Of a stretch of 12,272 bases of DNA, positions 1 to 6,737 are shown in pieces. Below the pieces are notes generated by a model. It was not told the origin of the DNA and searched no databases. It saw only the letters and a program-made list of their open reading frames with translations. The stretch comes from UBA6197 sp047638075 (GTDB lineage: Bacteria > Pseudomonadota > Alphaproteobacteria > Rhodobacterales > Rhodobacteraceae). The position numbers and the translations under genes were made by a program. Within the stretch, counting starts at the first letter, position 1. Each line of letters starts with the position of its first letter. The stretch is taken from positions 1-12,272 of the forward strand of contig NZ_JBLJBV010000007.1 in assembly GCF_047638075.1 (NCBI RefSeq). The letters run 5' to 3'.

Positions 1-30
1 CTTTCCCGCAGGAACCAGCAAGCGGCCCAC

Positions 31-663
31 ATGCCGCAAGCCGGGCCTGATGCAGAATTCACCACGCCGTTTCAGCAAACCTTTGCGCAGGCAAAAAACC
101 TGCCTGAGGGTGATTTTCGCTTTATCGCGCTCGATGTCGAAACCGCCTGTAGCAATGCCGCCAGTATTTGCCAGATCGGGCTGGCCTGCGTGCAATTTGA
201 TAACCGGATCACGACTTTTTCGATGCTTGTCGATCCGCGTACGCGGTTTGATCGCTTCAATATCCAGTTGCATGGTATCGGCCCGGCCACCGTCGCGGGG
301 GCGCCGTGTTTCTCGCAGGCGTTTGCGCTGATCTTGCCGCTTTTGCGCCGGCATCACCTTGTTCAGCATAGCAATTTTGACAAACAGGCAATCAATGCCG
401 CCTGCGGCTTTTCCGGCATCGCCCCGCCCGATCTGCGTTGGAGCGACAGTGTCAGAATTGCCCGGCGGGCGTGGCCCGAGTTCAAGGGGAACGGCGGCCA
501 CGGGCTTGCCCACCTCAAACAGGCGCTGGGGTTGGAATTTCATCACCATGACGCGGGCGAAGATGCGCGCGCGGCGGCGATGGTCGTGCTGCATGCCGAA
601 ACCCACCTTGGGGTGCCGTTTGAAGACCTGATCGCGCCCGCGCCGAAAACGCCGCGCCGGTAA
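31..663 (+). CDS. DEDDh-family 3'-5' exonuclease (DnaQ-like)
   Basis: A predicted 210-residue exonuclease of the DnaQ/RNase T fold, which removes nucleotides from DNA or RNA 3' ends using two metal ions. All DEDDh ligands are visible: D35 and E37 in FIALDVET, D117 in HSNFDK, and the closing H173 and D178 in HHDAGEDA. The DPRTRF..FN...HGI stretch (about 68-83) is also typical of the family. No BRCT or other partner domain follows, so the protein is little more than the nuclease domain plus about 30 N-terminal residues. The frame has no stop between the window edge and the ATG, and no good Shine-Dalgarno sits before it (AGGAA at 10-14 is too far). The true start could therefore lie left of the window. 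Substrate is unknown; it may be a repair or editing nuclease rather than the Pol III epsilon subunit. Confidence 0.82.
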   Translation: MPQAGPDAEFTTPFQQTFAQAKNLPEGDFRFIALDVETACSNAASICQIGLACVQFDNRITTFSMLVDPRTRFDRFNIQLHGIGPATVAGAPCFSQAFALILPLLRRHHLVQHSNFDKQAINAACGFSGIAPPDLRWSDSVRIARRAWPEFKGNGGHGLAHLKQALGLEFHHHDAGEDARAAAMVVLHAETHLGVPFEDLIAPAPKTPRR

Positions 664-745
664 AATATGGCGCAAGTGGCCCAATAGTCGGTCAGTTCGG
701 GCGCCGCACTGGCAAGCCGCGGCAAAGCTGATTAGGTAGGGGCCA

Positions 746-777
746 CCCGTCAAACCCCGACCCCCGTCAAACTCCGA
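746..777. repeat. Imperfect 15-bp direct repeat upstream of the ATP-grasp gene
   Basis: CCCGTCAAACCCCGA at 746-760 recurs as CCCGTCAAACTCCGA at 763-777, giving 14 of 15 identities with a 17-nt period. The second copy ends 15 nt before the start codon at 793 and just before the AAGGA ribosome binding site (780-784). Two same-facing half-sites at this spacing could bind a regulator, or the pair may be a chance tandem duplication. I found no further copy in the window. Confidence 0.5.
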
Positions 778-792
778 TCAAGGACCGCCCGA

Positions 793-2019
793 ATGCAAAA
801 AATTATCCTGCCGGAACGGCCGGACTGGCGCGCGCAGGCCGAGGAGTTTGGCTTTACCTTTGCCGATATGCATGGCGAGCCCTATTGGGATGAAACGTCG
901 GCCTATCAATTCACCTTGCGCGAGATCGAGGAGGATATCGAAGACCCCTCGACCGAGTTGCACGGCATGTGCCGCGAGGCCGCCGCCGCGGTTATCGCCA
1001 GCCAAGAGCTGATGACCCGGCTGGGAATTCCGGCGCAGCATCAGGATCTTGTCGCGGAAAGCTGGCAGCGCGGCGACCCTGAAATCTATGGCCGGTTCGA
1101 TCTGGCCTATGATGGCAATGGCCCCGCCAAGATGCTGGAATATAACGCCGACACCCCGACTTCCCTATATGAAAGTGCATCCTTTCAGTGGAGCTGGCTT
1201 GAGGGGCAATTGGCGGCAGGGGTCTTGCGCCCCGGTGATGACCAGTTCAACGGCATTCATGAGGCGTTGGTGGAACGGTTCCGCGCGCTGTTTGAACCCG
1301 GCACGGATCTGCATTTCACCGCAGCGGGCGGCAACCCCGAAGACTATGCCACGGTCGAATGTATGGGCTGGGCGGCGCGCGAAGCGGGCCTTGGGGCGCA
1401 TTACTCTGACCTTGACAAGATCGCGCTTAGCGACGGGGGGCAGTTTCTGGATGCCGACGACCGCACCATCGGGATCCTGTTCAAGCTTTACCCGTGGGAA
1501 GATCTGCTGCGGGATGATTACGCGCGCCATCTGGCCGGTGCGGGCTGTCTGATGCTGGAACCTGCATGGAAGGCGGTCTTGTCGAACAAGGGGCTTTTGC
1601 CGGTGCTGTGGCAGATGTTCGAGGGGCACCCGAACCTGCTACCGGCCTTTTTCGAGGCGGACGTGGCCGAGGCGCTGGCCGGGCGGGGTGCCGCAGCGCC
1701 GCATATTGCAGCGTCCTTTGCCCGCGCATCCCCCGCGCTGGACCTTGGCCATGTGACGAAGCCGTTGTTTTCACGCGAGGGGGCGTCGGTGACGATCACC
1801 GAACAGGGGCAGGTCAGCGAAGCCTCGCCCAATACCGATTACGCCGCGCATCCGCGTATTGTTCAGGCCTATGCGCCGCTGCCGGTGTTTGATGGTTTCC
1901 GACCGGTTGTGGGGGCCTGGATCGTGGGCGAGGCCTGCGCCGGTATTGGCCTGCGCGAAGATCGCGGGCGCATCACACAGGATCTTTCGCGGTTCAAGCC
2001 GCATTTCATTCGGGATTGA
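793..2019 (+). CDS. Glutathionylspermidine synthase-like ATP-grasp ligase (YgiC/YjfC family)
   Basis: A 408-residue cytoplasmic protein closely matching E. coli YgiC and YjfC over its whole length. These share the ATP-grasp amide-ligase domain of glutathionylspermidine synthase but lack its amidase half. Recognisable blocks are ITERPDW-like LPERPDW at 6-12, GEPYW at 28-32, LEYNADTPTSLYE at 115-127 (E116, N118 and D120 likely metal or substrate contacts), LFKLYPWE at 229-236, EPAWK at 256-260, the nucleotide/metal block KPLFSREGA at 323-331, and GIGLREDRGRITQD near the C-terminus. A segment at about 290-318 is longer than in YgiC and rich in Ala. The start has AAGGA at 780-784, 8 nt upstream. 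The next gene, 19 bp on, encodes a DUF1190 lipoprotein, as in ygiBC and yjfMC of E. coli. The substrates are not established, and I would not call it a true glutathionylspermidine synthase. Confidence 0.9.
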   Translation: MQKIILPERPDWRAQAEEFGFTFADMHGEPYWDETSAYQFTLREIEEDIEDPSTELHGMCREAAAAVIASQELMTRLGIPAQHQDLVAESWQRGDPEIYGRFDLAYDGNGPAKMLEYNADTPTSLYESASFQWSWLEGQLAAGVLRPGDDQFNGIHEALVERFRALFEPGTDLHFTAAGGNPEDYATVECMGWAAREAGLGAHYSDLDKIALSDGGQFLDADDRTIGILFKLYPWEDLLRDDYARHLAGAGCLMLEPAWKAVLSNKGLLPVLWQMFEGHPNLLPAFFEADVAEALAGRGAAAPHIAASFARASPALDLGHVTKPLFSREGASVTITEQGQVSEASPNTDYAAHPRIVQAYAPLPVFDGFRPVVGAWIVGEACAGIGLREDRGRITQDLSRFKPHFIRD

Positions 2020-2038
2020 CCCGACCAAGGGGGTATTC

Positions 2039-2620
2039 ATGTCAAAACGTTCAAGACGCGTCGCACTTAGTATCGTCGGGGTTACGGCTTTTGCACTGGC
2101 CGGTTGCCGCGAAGACCAGATTGACGCGCAGGCCTTCCCCGATCTGCAAAGCTGCCAGACCGCCGCGCTGGAAGGTGGGCTGTTTTCCCCCGCCGAATGT
2201 GACGCCGCCTTCAAAGAGGCGGAACAGCTACACATCGAAGCCGCCCCGCGCTATGACAGCCTGGCCGTTTGCGAAGAACAGCACGGCCCAGAAGCCTGCG
2301 TGCCCGAGGCGCAGGCGGGCAATGGCGGGTCAGGCAGTATCTTCATGCCGTTGCTGGCCGGTTATCTGATTGGCAACATGCTGGGCGGGCGCAGTGGCAT
2401 GGCCAGGGCGCAGCCGCTATACCGCACCCCCGATGGCCGGTTCAGCAACGCGACCGGGGGCAGCACCTATTCCAGCAACTCCGGCAAGGCGAAACTGGGC
2501 GCCTCGCAGTTTGCCCGCCCCGCGGCCACCGTGGGCAAGGCGCCGATGACCAAAGCCACCGCTGCGTCACGCGGCGGGTTCGGTAAAACCGGCGCGGCAC
2601 GGGGGACATACGGCGGGTAG
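2039..2620 (+). CDS. DUF1190 lipoprotein (YgiB/YjfM family)
   Basis: A 193-residue predicted lipoprotein. A basic N-terminus and hydrophobic stretch (8-21) lead to the lipobox L20-A-G-C23, so Cys23 should be lipidated; Arg rather than Asp at +2 favours outer-membrane sorting. The exported part has four cysteines (39, 54, 78, 87) that could form two disulfides. These are followed by a Gly-rich hydrophobic segment GSIFMPLLAGYLIGNMLGG (about 98-117) and a low-complexity Ala/Gly/Ser/Lys tail containing SRGGFG, which matches the YgiB family. The frame is open 60 codons upstream, inside the ATP-grasp gene, but ATG 2039 is preferred: AAGGGGG at 2027-2033 lies 5 nt before it and the signal peptide begins there. 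Co-transcription with the ligase is likely from the 19-bp gap. The molecular role is unknown. Confidence 0.87.
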   Translation: MSKRSRRVALSIVGVTAFALAGCREDQIDAQAFPDLQSCQTAALEGGLFSPAECDAAFKEAEQLHIEAAPRYDSLAVCEEQHGPEACVPEAQAGNGGSGSIFMPLLAGYLIGNMLGGRSGMARAQPLYRTPDGRFSNATGGSTYSSNSGKAKLGASQFARPAATVGKAPMTKATAASRGGFGKTGAARGTYGG

Positions 2621-2623
2621 GGC

Positions 2624-2650
2624 GGCGCGTCCTATCCGGTTGAACGCGCC
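2624..2650 (+). terminator. Possible terminator hairpin after the DUF1190 gene
   Basis: GGCGCGT (2624-2630) pairs perfectly with ACGCGCC (2644-2650) around a 13-nt loop, starting 4 nt after the lipoprotein stop codon and ending 10 nt before the rplU -35 box. There is no T-run after it, so intrinsic termination is uncertain; it may only shield the 3' end. Confidence 0.3.
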
Positions 2651-2660
2651 CGCCCGGCCC

Positions 2661-2689
2661 TTGACTTGCCCGCGCATTTCCCCGATAAG
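2661..2689 (+). promoter_or_regulatory. Predicted sigma-70 promoter of rplU-rpmA
   Basis: TTGACT (2661-2666, 5 of 6 to consensus) is followed after exactly 17 nt by GATAAG (2684-2689, 4 of 6). Transcription would start near 2696, leaving a leader of about 140 nt before rplU. It is the best-scoring -35/-10 pair I found by eye, and it fits a strong constitutive ribosomal-protein promoter. Confidence 0.55.
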
Positions 2690-2741
2690 CCGCCCATCCC
2701 GGTAGAAGGCGCGCTTTCTGCCGGGTGTCTATTTTCAATAT

Positions 2742-2757
2742 CGCCCCGACCGGGGCG
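2742..2757 (+). other. GC-rich hairpin in the rplU leader
   Basis: CGCCCC (2742-2747) pairs with GGGGCG (2752-2757) around the tetraloop GACC. The downstream stretch GGCGGGGC, about 12 nt further on, could compete for the same C-run, so two exclusive folds are possible. This would suit feedback control of L21/L27, but no known leader family is recognised. Confidence 0.35.
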
Positions 2758-2834
2758 CGCTGTTCGAAGGCGGGGCAACCCATCAACTCCGGCAACGGGG
2801 CCGCAGGACGCGGATCAAAGTGAAGGAATGACCC

Positions 2835-3290
2835 ATGTTCGCGGTCCTCAAGACGGGCGGCAAGCAATACAAGGTGCAGGCGGGTGACGTGCTGCGCGTT
2901 GAATTGCTGAACGCAAATGCTGGCGACAAAGTCCAGTTCAACGAAATTCTGATGGTTGGTGGCGACAAGCTGACCGTCGGCGCGCCGCTGGTTGCCGGTG
3001 CTGCCGTGGTTGCCGACGTGATCGACAACATCAAGGCCGACAAGGTCATCACGTTCCACAAGCGCCGCCGCAAGCACAGCTCGCAGCGGACCCGCGGTCA
3101 CCGTCAGAAACTGACGCTGCTGCGCGTCAGCGAAGTGCTGGCCTCGGGCGCCGACAAGTCGGGCGTCAAGGAAGCCGTCGGCACCGCTGTTGCCCGCCGC
3201 GTGGCGCATAATGCTGCGGCCGCTCCGGCTGCCGAAGCCCCGGCGAAACCAAAGCGTGCGGCCAAAAAAGCCGCCGAAGCTCAGGAGTAA
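2835..3290 (+). CDS. rplU: 50S ribosomal protein L21
   Basis: Protein L21 of the large ribosomal subunit, an early-assembly protein that binds 23S rRNA. The sequence opens with the signature MFAVLKTGGKQYKV and has the basic rRNA-binding stretch FHKRRRKHSSQRTRGHRQ at 74-91. The normal L21 core ends near residue 103. Here about 48 further residues follow, rich in Ala, Lys and Pro (for example PAAEAPAKPKRAAKKAAEAQ), an extension common in Rhodobacteraceae. AAGGA at 2823-2827, 7 nt before the ATG, supports the start. It is the first gene of a two-gene unit with rpmA, 6 bp apart, with its own promoter and terminator. Confidence 0.98.
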   Translation: MFAVLKTGGKQYKVQAGDVLRVELLNANAGDKVQFNEILMVGGDKLTVGAPLVAGAAVVADVIDNIKADKVITFHKRRRKHSSQRTRGHRQKLTLLRVSEVLASGADKSGVKEAVGTAVARRVAHNAAAAPAAEAPAKPKRAAKKAAEAQE

Positions 3291-3296
3291 TTTCCC

Positions 3297-3566
3297 ATGG
3301 CACATAAAAAAGCAGGCGGTTCGTCCCGCAACGGCCGCGACTCGGCTGGCCGTCGCCTTGGCGTGAAACTGTTTGGCGGTCAGGCCGCCATTCCCGGCAA
3401 CATCATCGTGCGTCAGCGCGGCACCCAGTGGTGGCCGGGCGAGGGCGTCGGCATGGGGCGTGACCACACGATCTTTGCCGTGACCGAAGGGCATGTGACG
3501 TTCAAGAAGGGCCTCAAGGGGCGCACCTTCATTTCGGTCCTTCCTGCGATGAAGGCGGCCGAATAA
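3297..3566 (+). CDS. rpmA: 50S ribosomal protein L27
   Basis: Protein L27, 89 residues, whose N-terminal tail reaches toward the peptidyl-transferase centre and contacts tRNA. The start MAHKKAGGSSRNGRDSAGRR is the classical short form without the cleaved leader seen in Firmicutes, so no processing protease is required. The core continues GVKLFGGQ..PGNIIVRQRG..WWPGEGVGMGRDHTIFA, all expected. AGGAG at 3283-3287 overlaps the end of rplU and lies 9 nt before the ATG, so the two cistrons are tightly linked. A strong terminator begins 24 nt after the stop. Confidence 0.98.
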   Translation: MAHKKAGGSSRNGRDSAGRRLGVKLFGGQAAIPGNIIVRQRGTQWWPGEGVGMGRDHTIFAVTEGHVTFKKGLKGRTFISVLPAMKAAE

Positions 3567-3590
3567 GCCGCACCGAAACCTGAAACAGAT

Positions 3591-3622
3591 AAGGGGGTCG
3601 GCTGCAACGCCGGCCCCTTTTT
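3591..3622 (+). terminator. Rho-independent terminator of rplU-rpmA
   Basis: GGGGTCGGC (3594-3602) pairs with GCCGGCCCC (3609-3617) with one G-T pair around the 6-nt loop TGCAAC. Flanking A/T pairs extend the stem into the run TTTTT at 3618-3622. This is a textbook intrinsic terminator and closes the ribosomal operon. Confidence 0.9.
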
Positions 3623-3766
3623 CCTATTTTATCCGGTCCCTTGGCGCCCGCGTTTATGCAGATAATTCCCCAAAAGGCTTGCGTTGTCATCACCGCGCCC
3701 CAATTTCTAGGTAATGCCTTGGTGCGTCCCGGTTTTTACGACCCCATTTTTCAAGAGGAGTAAGGT

Positions 3767-4306
3767 ATGCTTCAGGAAATCATCACCACGCAGCCCGTGA
3801 TCGTGGCCGAGCGTTTCACCTTGCGCCCCTTGCGCAAATCGGATGCGGGACTGATTTCCATGTATACGTCGGATCCGCGCGTGGCATTGGGCACGCGCGC
3901 CATACCGCACCCCTTGCCGCCCGGCGCAACCGAAGGCTTTGTCGCGCGTGCGATGGCCGAAAACCGCATTGAGGATGTCTGGGCGCTTGACGGATCGGCG
4001 CAGGGCCTGGCCGAGGTGTTGGGCGTTGTTTCCTTGACCCGCCTCGAAGAAGACCAGTCCGAGGTCGGCTTCTGGGTTGGACCGGGGTTTTGGAATACCG
4101 GCTTCGCCTCTGAGGCGGTGGCCGCGTTGATCGCTGAAAACCCGCATAAATCCCGCACCCTTCTGGCCGAGGTATTTCAGGACAACCCCGGTTCCGCCCG
4201 CGTCCTGAGCCATTGCGGTTTTGAATATCTGGGCGATGCGGAAAGCTATTCGGTCGCCCGTGACGCGCGTGTGCCAACCTGGACCTACATCAAGAAGATG
4301 CCCTGA
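3767..4306 (+). CDS. GNAT family N-acetyltransferase (RimJ/RimL type)
   Basis: A 179-residue acetyl-CoA-dependent acetyltransferase of the Acetyltransf_3 / RimJ-RimL-like group, which typically acetylates protein N-termini, amino sugars or small amines. It opens with ERFTLRPLRKSDA (15-27), the usual beta1-alpha1 start of this group. GVVSL (86-90) and VGFWVGPGFWNTGFASEA (100-117) form the beta4/beta5 and acetyl-CoA-binding region. N140 in DNPGSARVLSHCGFEYLG (139-156) is the conserved motif-B part. AGAGGAG at 3754-3760, 6 nt upstream, gives a strong ribosome site. The gene stands alone, between the rpmA terminator and a 238-bp gap before obg. Proximity to ribosomal genes hints at a ribosomal target, but the substrate cannot be read from sequence. 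Confidence 0.88.
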   Translation: MLQEIITTQPVIVAERFTLRPLRKSDAGLISMYTSDPRVALGTRAIPHPLPPGATEGFVARAMAENRIEDVWALDGSAQGLAEVLGVVSLTRLEEDQSEVGFWVGPGFWNTGFASEAVAALIAENPHKSRTLLAEVFQDNPGSARVLSHCGFEYLGDAESYSVARDARVPTWTYIKKMP

Positions 4307-4351
4307 CGGATTGTCTCTCGCGGCCCTCTGGGGGGCATGCCCGCTTCTTGA

Positions 4352-4372
4352 CGCAAAGGCGCGCTCTTTGCG
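4352..4372. other. Perfect 7-bp inverted repeat downstream of the GNAT gene
   Basis: CGCAAAG (4352-4358) and CTTTGCG (4366-4372) pair perfectly around a 7-nt loop, 46 nt after the GNAT stop. There is no T-run after it. It may be a weak terminator or 3'-end stabiliser. A 10-bp palindrome GGGCATGCCC lies just before it at 4333-4342. Confidence 0.4.
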
Positions 4373-4411
4373 GTCGACCCGAATGAATTGAGGTGATGGG
4401 GCAATGCCACG

Positions 4412-4432
4412 TTTTCGTTGGCCCAAATACTC
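4412..4432 (+). repeat. Intergenic repeat, copy 1 (CAAATACTC family)
   Basis: TTTTCGTTGGCCCAAATACTC shares 18 of 21 positions with the segment at 6708-6728, in the same orientation, and both are followed by C/G-rich sequence. Both copies sit in non-coding gaps. From memory, similar GGCCCAAATACTCC stretches recur between genes in Rhodobacteraceae; this could not be checked here. Confidence 0.55.
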
Positions 4433-4544
4433 TTGCGGGCACGCATGGAATGTATGGCGGGGGTGGGTGCCCCTGACTTACAAGCCTTGAATAAATCGCC
4501 GCCAAAGACTATCGCAATCCGCAACCCATCAGAAAGTCGGCTCC

Positions 4545-5570
4545 ATGAAATTTCTCGACCTCGCCAAAGTCTATATCCGCTCCGGTTCGGGCGGTGGCGG
4601 CTGTGTGTCGTTTCGGCGCGAGAAGTATATCGAATTTGGCGGCCCCGATGGTGGCGACGGTGGCAAGGGCGGCAATGTCTGGGTCGAGGCGGTCGAAGGG
4701 CTGAACACGCTGATTGATTTTCGCTATCAGCAGCATTTTTTTGCCAAGAACGGCCAGCATGGCATGGGCAGCCAATGCACCGGCAAGGATGGCGACAATA
4801 TCATCCTGCGCGTGCCCGTCGGCACTGAAATCATCGACGAAGACGAAGAAACCGTAATCGCGGATCTGATCACCGTCGGGCAGAAGGTATTGCTGGCCAA
4901 GGGCGGCAATGGCGGCTGGGGCAACCTGCGCTTCAAATCATCCACCAACCGCGCGCCGTCGCGGGCCAATCCGGGCCAGGACGGCGTTGAACGCACCCTT
5001 TGGCTGCGCCTGAAACTGATCGCCGATGCCGGGCTGGTGGGTCTACCCAATGCCGGCAAATCGACCTTTCTGGCCGCGGTGTCCAACGCGCGCCCAAAGA
5101 TCGCAGATTACCCCTTCACCACATTGGTGCCCAATCTTGGTGTGGTCGGCATTGATGGCAAGGAACTGGTCATGGCCGACATTCCGGGTCTGATCCAGGG
5201 CGCCTCGGAGGGGCGCGGTCTGGGCGATCAGTTTCTCGCGCATGTCGAGCGCTGCTCGGTTCTGCTGCATCTGGTCGACGGCACCTCCAGCACGCTGACC
5301 AAGGATTACCGCACCATCATCACCGAACTTGAGGCCTATTCCGAGGTGCTGGCCGACAAGCCCCGCATCACCGCGCTGAACAAGATCGATGCGCTGGACA
5401 GCAAGACCCTTTCGGCGCGCAAACGGGCACTGGAAAAAGCCAGCGGCGCGCCGGTCTATCTGATGTCAGGCGTCTCGAAACAGGGCGTCCCCGAGGTGCT
5501 GCGCGCGCTTTGGATCCAGATCGAACAAGACCGCATCCGCGAGGTGGAGGTGGCGCCTTGGCAGCCCTGA
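4545..5570 (+). CDS. obg: Obg GTPase (ribosome assembly)
   Basis: Obg/CgtA, an essential GTPase that binds the 50S subunit during late assembly and is tied to stress control. The N-terminal glycine-rich Obg fold is clear (GSGGGGCVSFRREKYIEFGG, GGDGGKGG, about 14-43, through about 158). The GTPase domain follows: G1 GLPNAGKS at 166-173, G2 YPFTT at 189-193, G3 DIPG at 212-215, G4 NKID at 279-282 and a G5-like SGVS at 308-311. At 341 residues it lacks the longer acidic C-terminal tail of E. coli ObgE (390), normal for alphaproteobacteria. The ATG at 4545 begins the conserved MKFLDLAKVYI, but only a weak purine stretch (AGAAAG) precedes it. The last 13 nt overlap proB. Confidence 0.97.
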   Translation: MKFLDLAKVYIRSGSGGGGCVSFRREKYIEFGGPDGGDGGKGGNVWVEAVEGLNTLIDFRYQQHFFAKNGQHGMGSQCTGKDGDNIILRVPVGTEIIDEDEETVIADLITVGQKVLLAKGGNGGWGNLRFKSSTNRAPSRANPGQDGVERTLWLRLKLIADAGLVGLPNAGKSTFLAAVSNARPKIADYPFTTLVPNLGVVGIDGKELVMADIPGLIQGASEGRGLGDQFLAHVERCSVLLHLVDGTSSTLTKDYRTIITELEAYSEVLADKPRITALNKIDALDSKTLSARKRALEKASGAPVYLMSGVSKQGVPEVLRALWIQIEQDRIREVEVAPWQP

Positions 5571-6670
5571 TCCCCGATGTCGATGCCGCGCGGCGATTGG
5601 TGGTCAAGATCGGCTCGGCACTATTGGTCGGGGATAACGGGCTGAAAACTGACTGGTTGGGCGCGCTGGCCAAGGATGTGGCCGCACACCGTGCGCGGGG
5701 GGCCGATGTGATCCTCGTCTCGTCCGGTTCCATCGCGCTTGGCCGCCGGGTGCTGGGCCTGCCCCAAGGCGCGCTGACGCTGGAACAATCTCAGGCCGCC
5801 GCCGCCGTTGGCCAGATCCGCCTTGCCCGCGTCTACGAAGAGGTGCTGGCCCCGCACGGCGTCACCACCGCCCAGATCCTCGTGACGCTGGAAGACACGG
5901 AGAATCGCCGCCGTTACCTCAATTCGCGCGCCACAATGGCAACATTGCTGGGCCTCGGGGTGGTTCCCATCGTCAATGAAAACGATACCGTCGCCACTGA
6001 TGAAATCCGCTATGGTGACAATGACCGCCTCGCCGCGCAGATTGCTGTAACCATTGGCGCCGATCAATTGGTGCTCTTGTCAGATGTGGACGGCTTCTAT
6101 TCCGCCAACCCCAAAGAGGACCCGACTGCCCAGCATTTCGCCATGATCACGCATATCACCGCGCAGATCGAGGCAATGGCGGGGGACCCAATTTCGGGCC
6201 TGTCTAAAGGTGGGATGAAAACCAAACTTCTGGCCGCCAAGACCGCCGTAACAGGCGGTTGCGCCATGGCGATCATGGAAGGGTCTGTTCTGCGCCCGCT
6301 CAAAGCCCTCGCTGCGGGTGCCAAATGCACTTGGTTTGTGCCCGAAGGCGACCCGCATACCGCGCGAAAGCGTTGGATTGCCGCAATGAAACCGCGCGGT
6401 GACGTGCAGGTGGATGCTGGCGCCCTTGCGGCACTCGGCAGCGGAAAATCACTGCTCCCCGCTGGTGTCGTCTCGGTCGCGGGTGCGTTTGAACGCGGCG
6501 ATCCTGTCGCTATATCAGGCCCCGATGGCGCGACCCTGGGCAAGGGTCTGATCCGCTACACCGCCCCCGAGGCGCGCGCGATCGCCGGCCATAAATCTGG
6601 CGAAATAGCTGATATCCTGGGCTATCCGGGCCGCGCCGCGCTGATCCACCGCGATGACATGGTGATCTGA
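5558..6670 (+). CDS. proB: Glutamate 5-kinase
   Basis: Gamma-glutamyl kinase, the first step of proline synthesis from glutamate, normally feedback-inhibited by proline. The amino-acid-kinase domain shows VVKIGSALL (15-23, with K17), VSSGSIALG (54-62), NENDTVATDEIRYGDNDRLA (140-159), LLSDVDGFY and GGMKTKLLAA (218-227). A C-terminal PUA domain spans about 281-370. TTG 5558 is preferred because GGAGG (5546-5550) lies 7 nt upstream, giving 370 residues against 367 in E. coli. The in-frame ATG at 5510 would add a 16-residue Pro/Gly/Arg-rich extension with no family match. This start overlaps the obg end by 13 nt and suggests translational coupling. proA does not follow. Confidence 0.95.
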   Translation: MAALIPDVDAARRLVVKIGSALLVGDNGLKTDWLGALAKDVAAHRARGADVILVSSGSIALGRRVLGLPQGALTLEQSQAAAAVGQIRLARVYEEVLAPHGVTTAQILVTLEDTENRRRYLNSRATMATLLGLGVVPIVNENDTVATDEIRYGDNDRLAAQIAVTIGADQLVLLSDVDGFYSANPKEDPTAQHFAMITHITAQIEAMAGDPISGLSKGGMKTKLLAAKTAVTGGCAMAIMEGSVLRPLKALAAGAKCTWFVPEGDPHTARKRWIAAMKPRGDVQVDAGALAALGSGKSLLPAGVVSVAGAFERGDPVAISGPDGATLGKGLIRYTAPEARAIAGHKSGEIADILGYPGRAALIHRDDMVI

Positions 6671-6707
6671 CAGACCGGTGTGAACTCCGTTCTGGCTGCC
6701 TGTCAGC

Positions 6708-6728
6708 TTTTCTTTGGGGCAAATACTC
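6708..6728 (+). repeat. Intergenic repeat, copy 2 (CAAATACTC family)
   Basis: TTTTCTTTGGGGCAAATACTC lies 37 nt after the proB stop and matches copy 1 at 4412-4432 in 18 of 21 positions. It is directly followed by a G-rich stretch and the 8-bp hairpin at 6738-6758, so the repeated unit may include a hairpin. Confidence 0.55.
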
Positions 6729-6737
6729 CACGGGGGT

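Noticed and set aside
654..673. 5-bp GCGCC/GGCGC hairpin around the exonuclease stop
   Set aside because: The stem is short, the loop is 10 nt and there is no T-run; such pairs are expected by chance in GC-rich DNA.
1859..2038. 60-codon upstream extension of the DUF1190 protein into the ligase gene
   Set aside because: The signal peptide and lipobox begin at 2039, which has its own ribosome site.
2442..3494. Long minus-strand reading frame of 350 codons across the DUF1190, rplU and rpmA genes
   Set aside because: It lies antisense to two certain ribosomal protein genes, crosses their promoter and terminator, and its translation has no family features. It is an artefact of high GC.
4348..4376. 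TTGACG as a -35 box for obg
   Set aside because: No acceptable -10 sequence lies 16-18 nt downstream, and the box overlaps the 7-bp inverted repeat.
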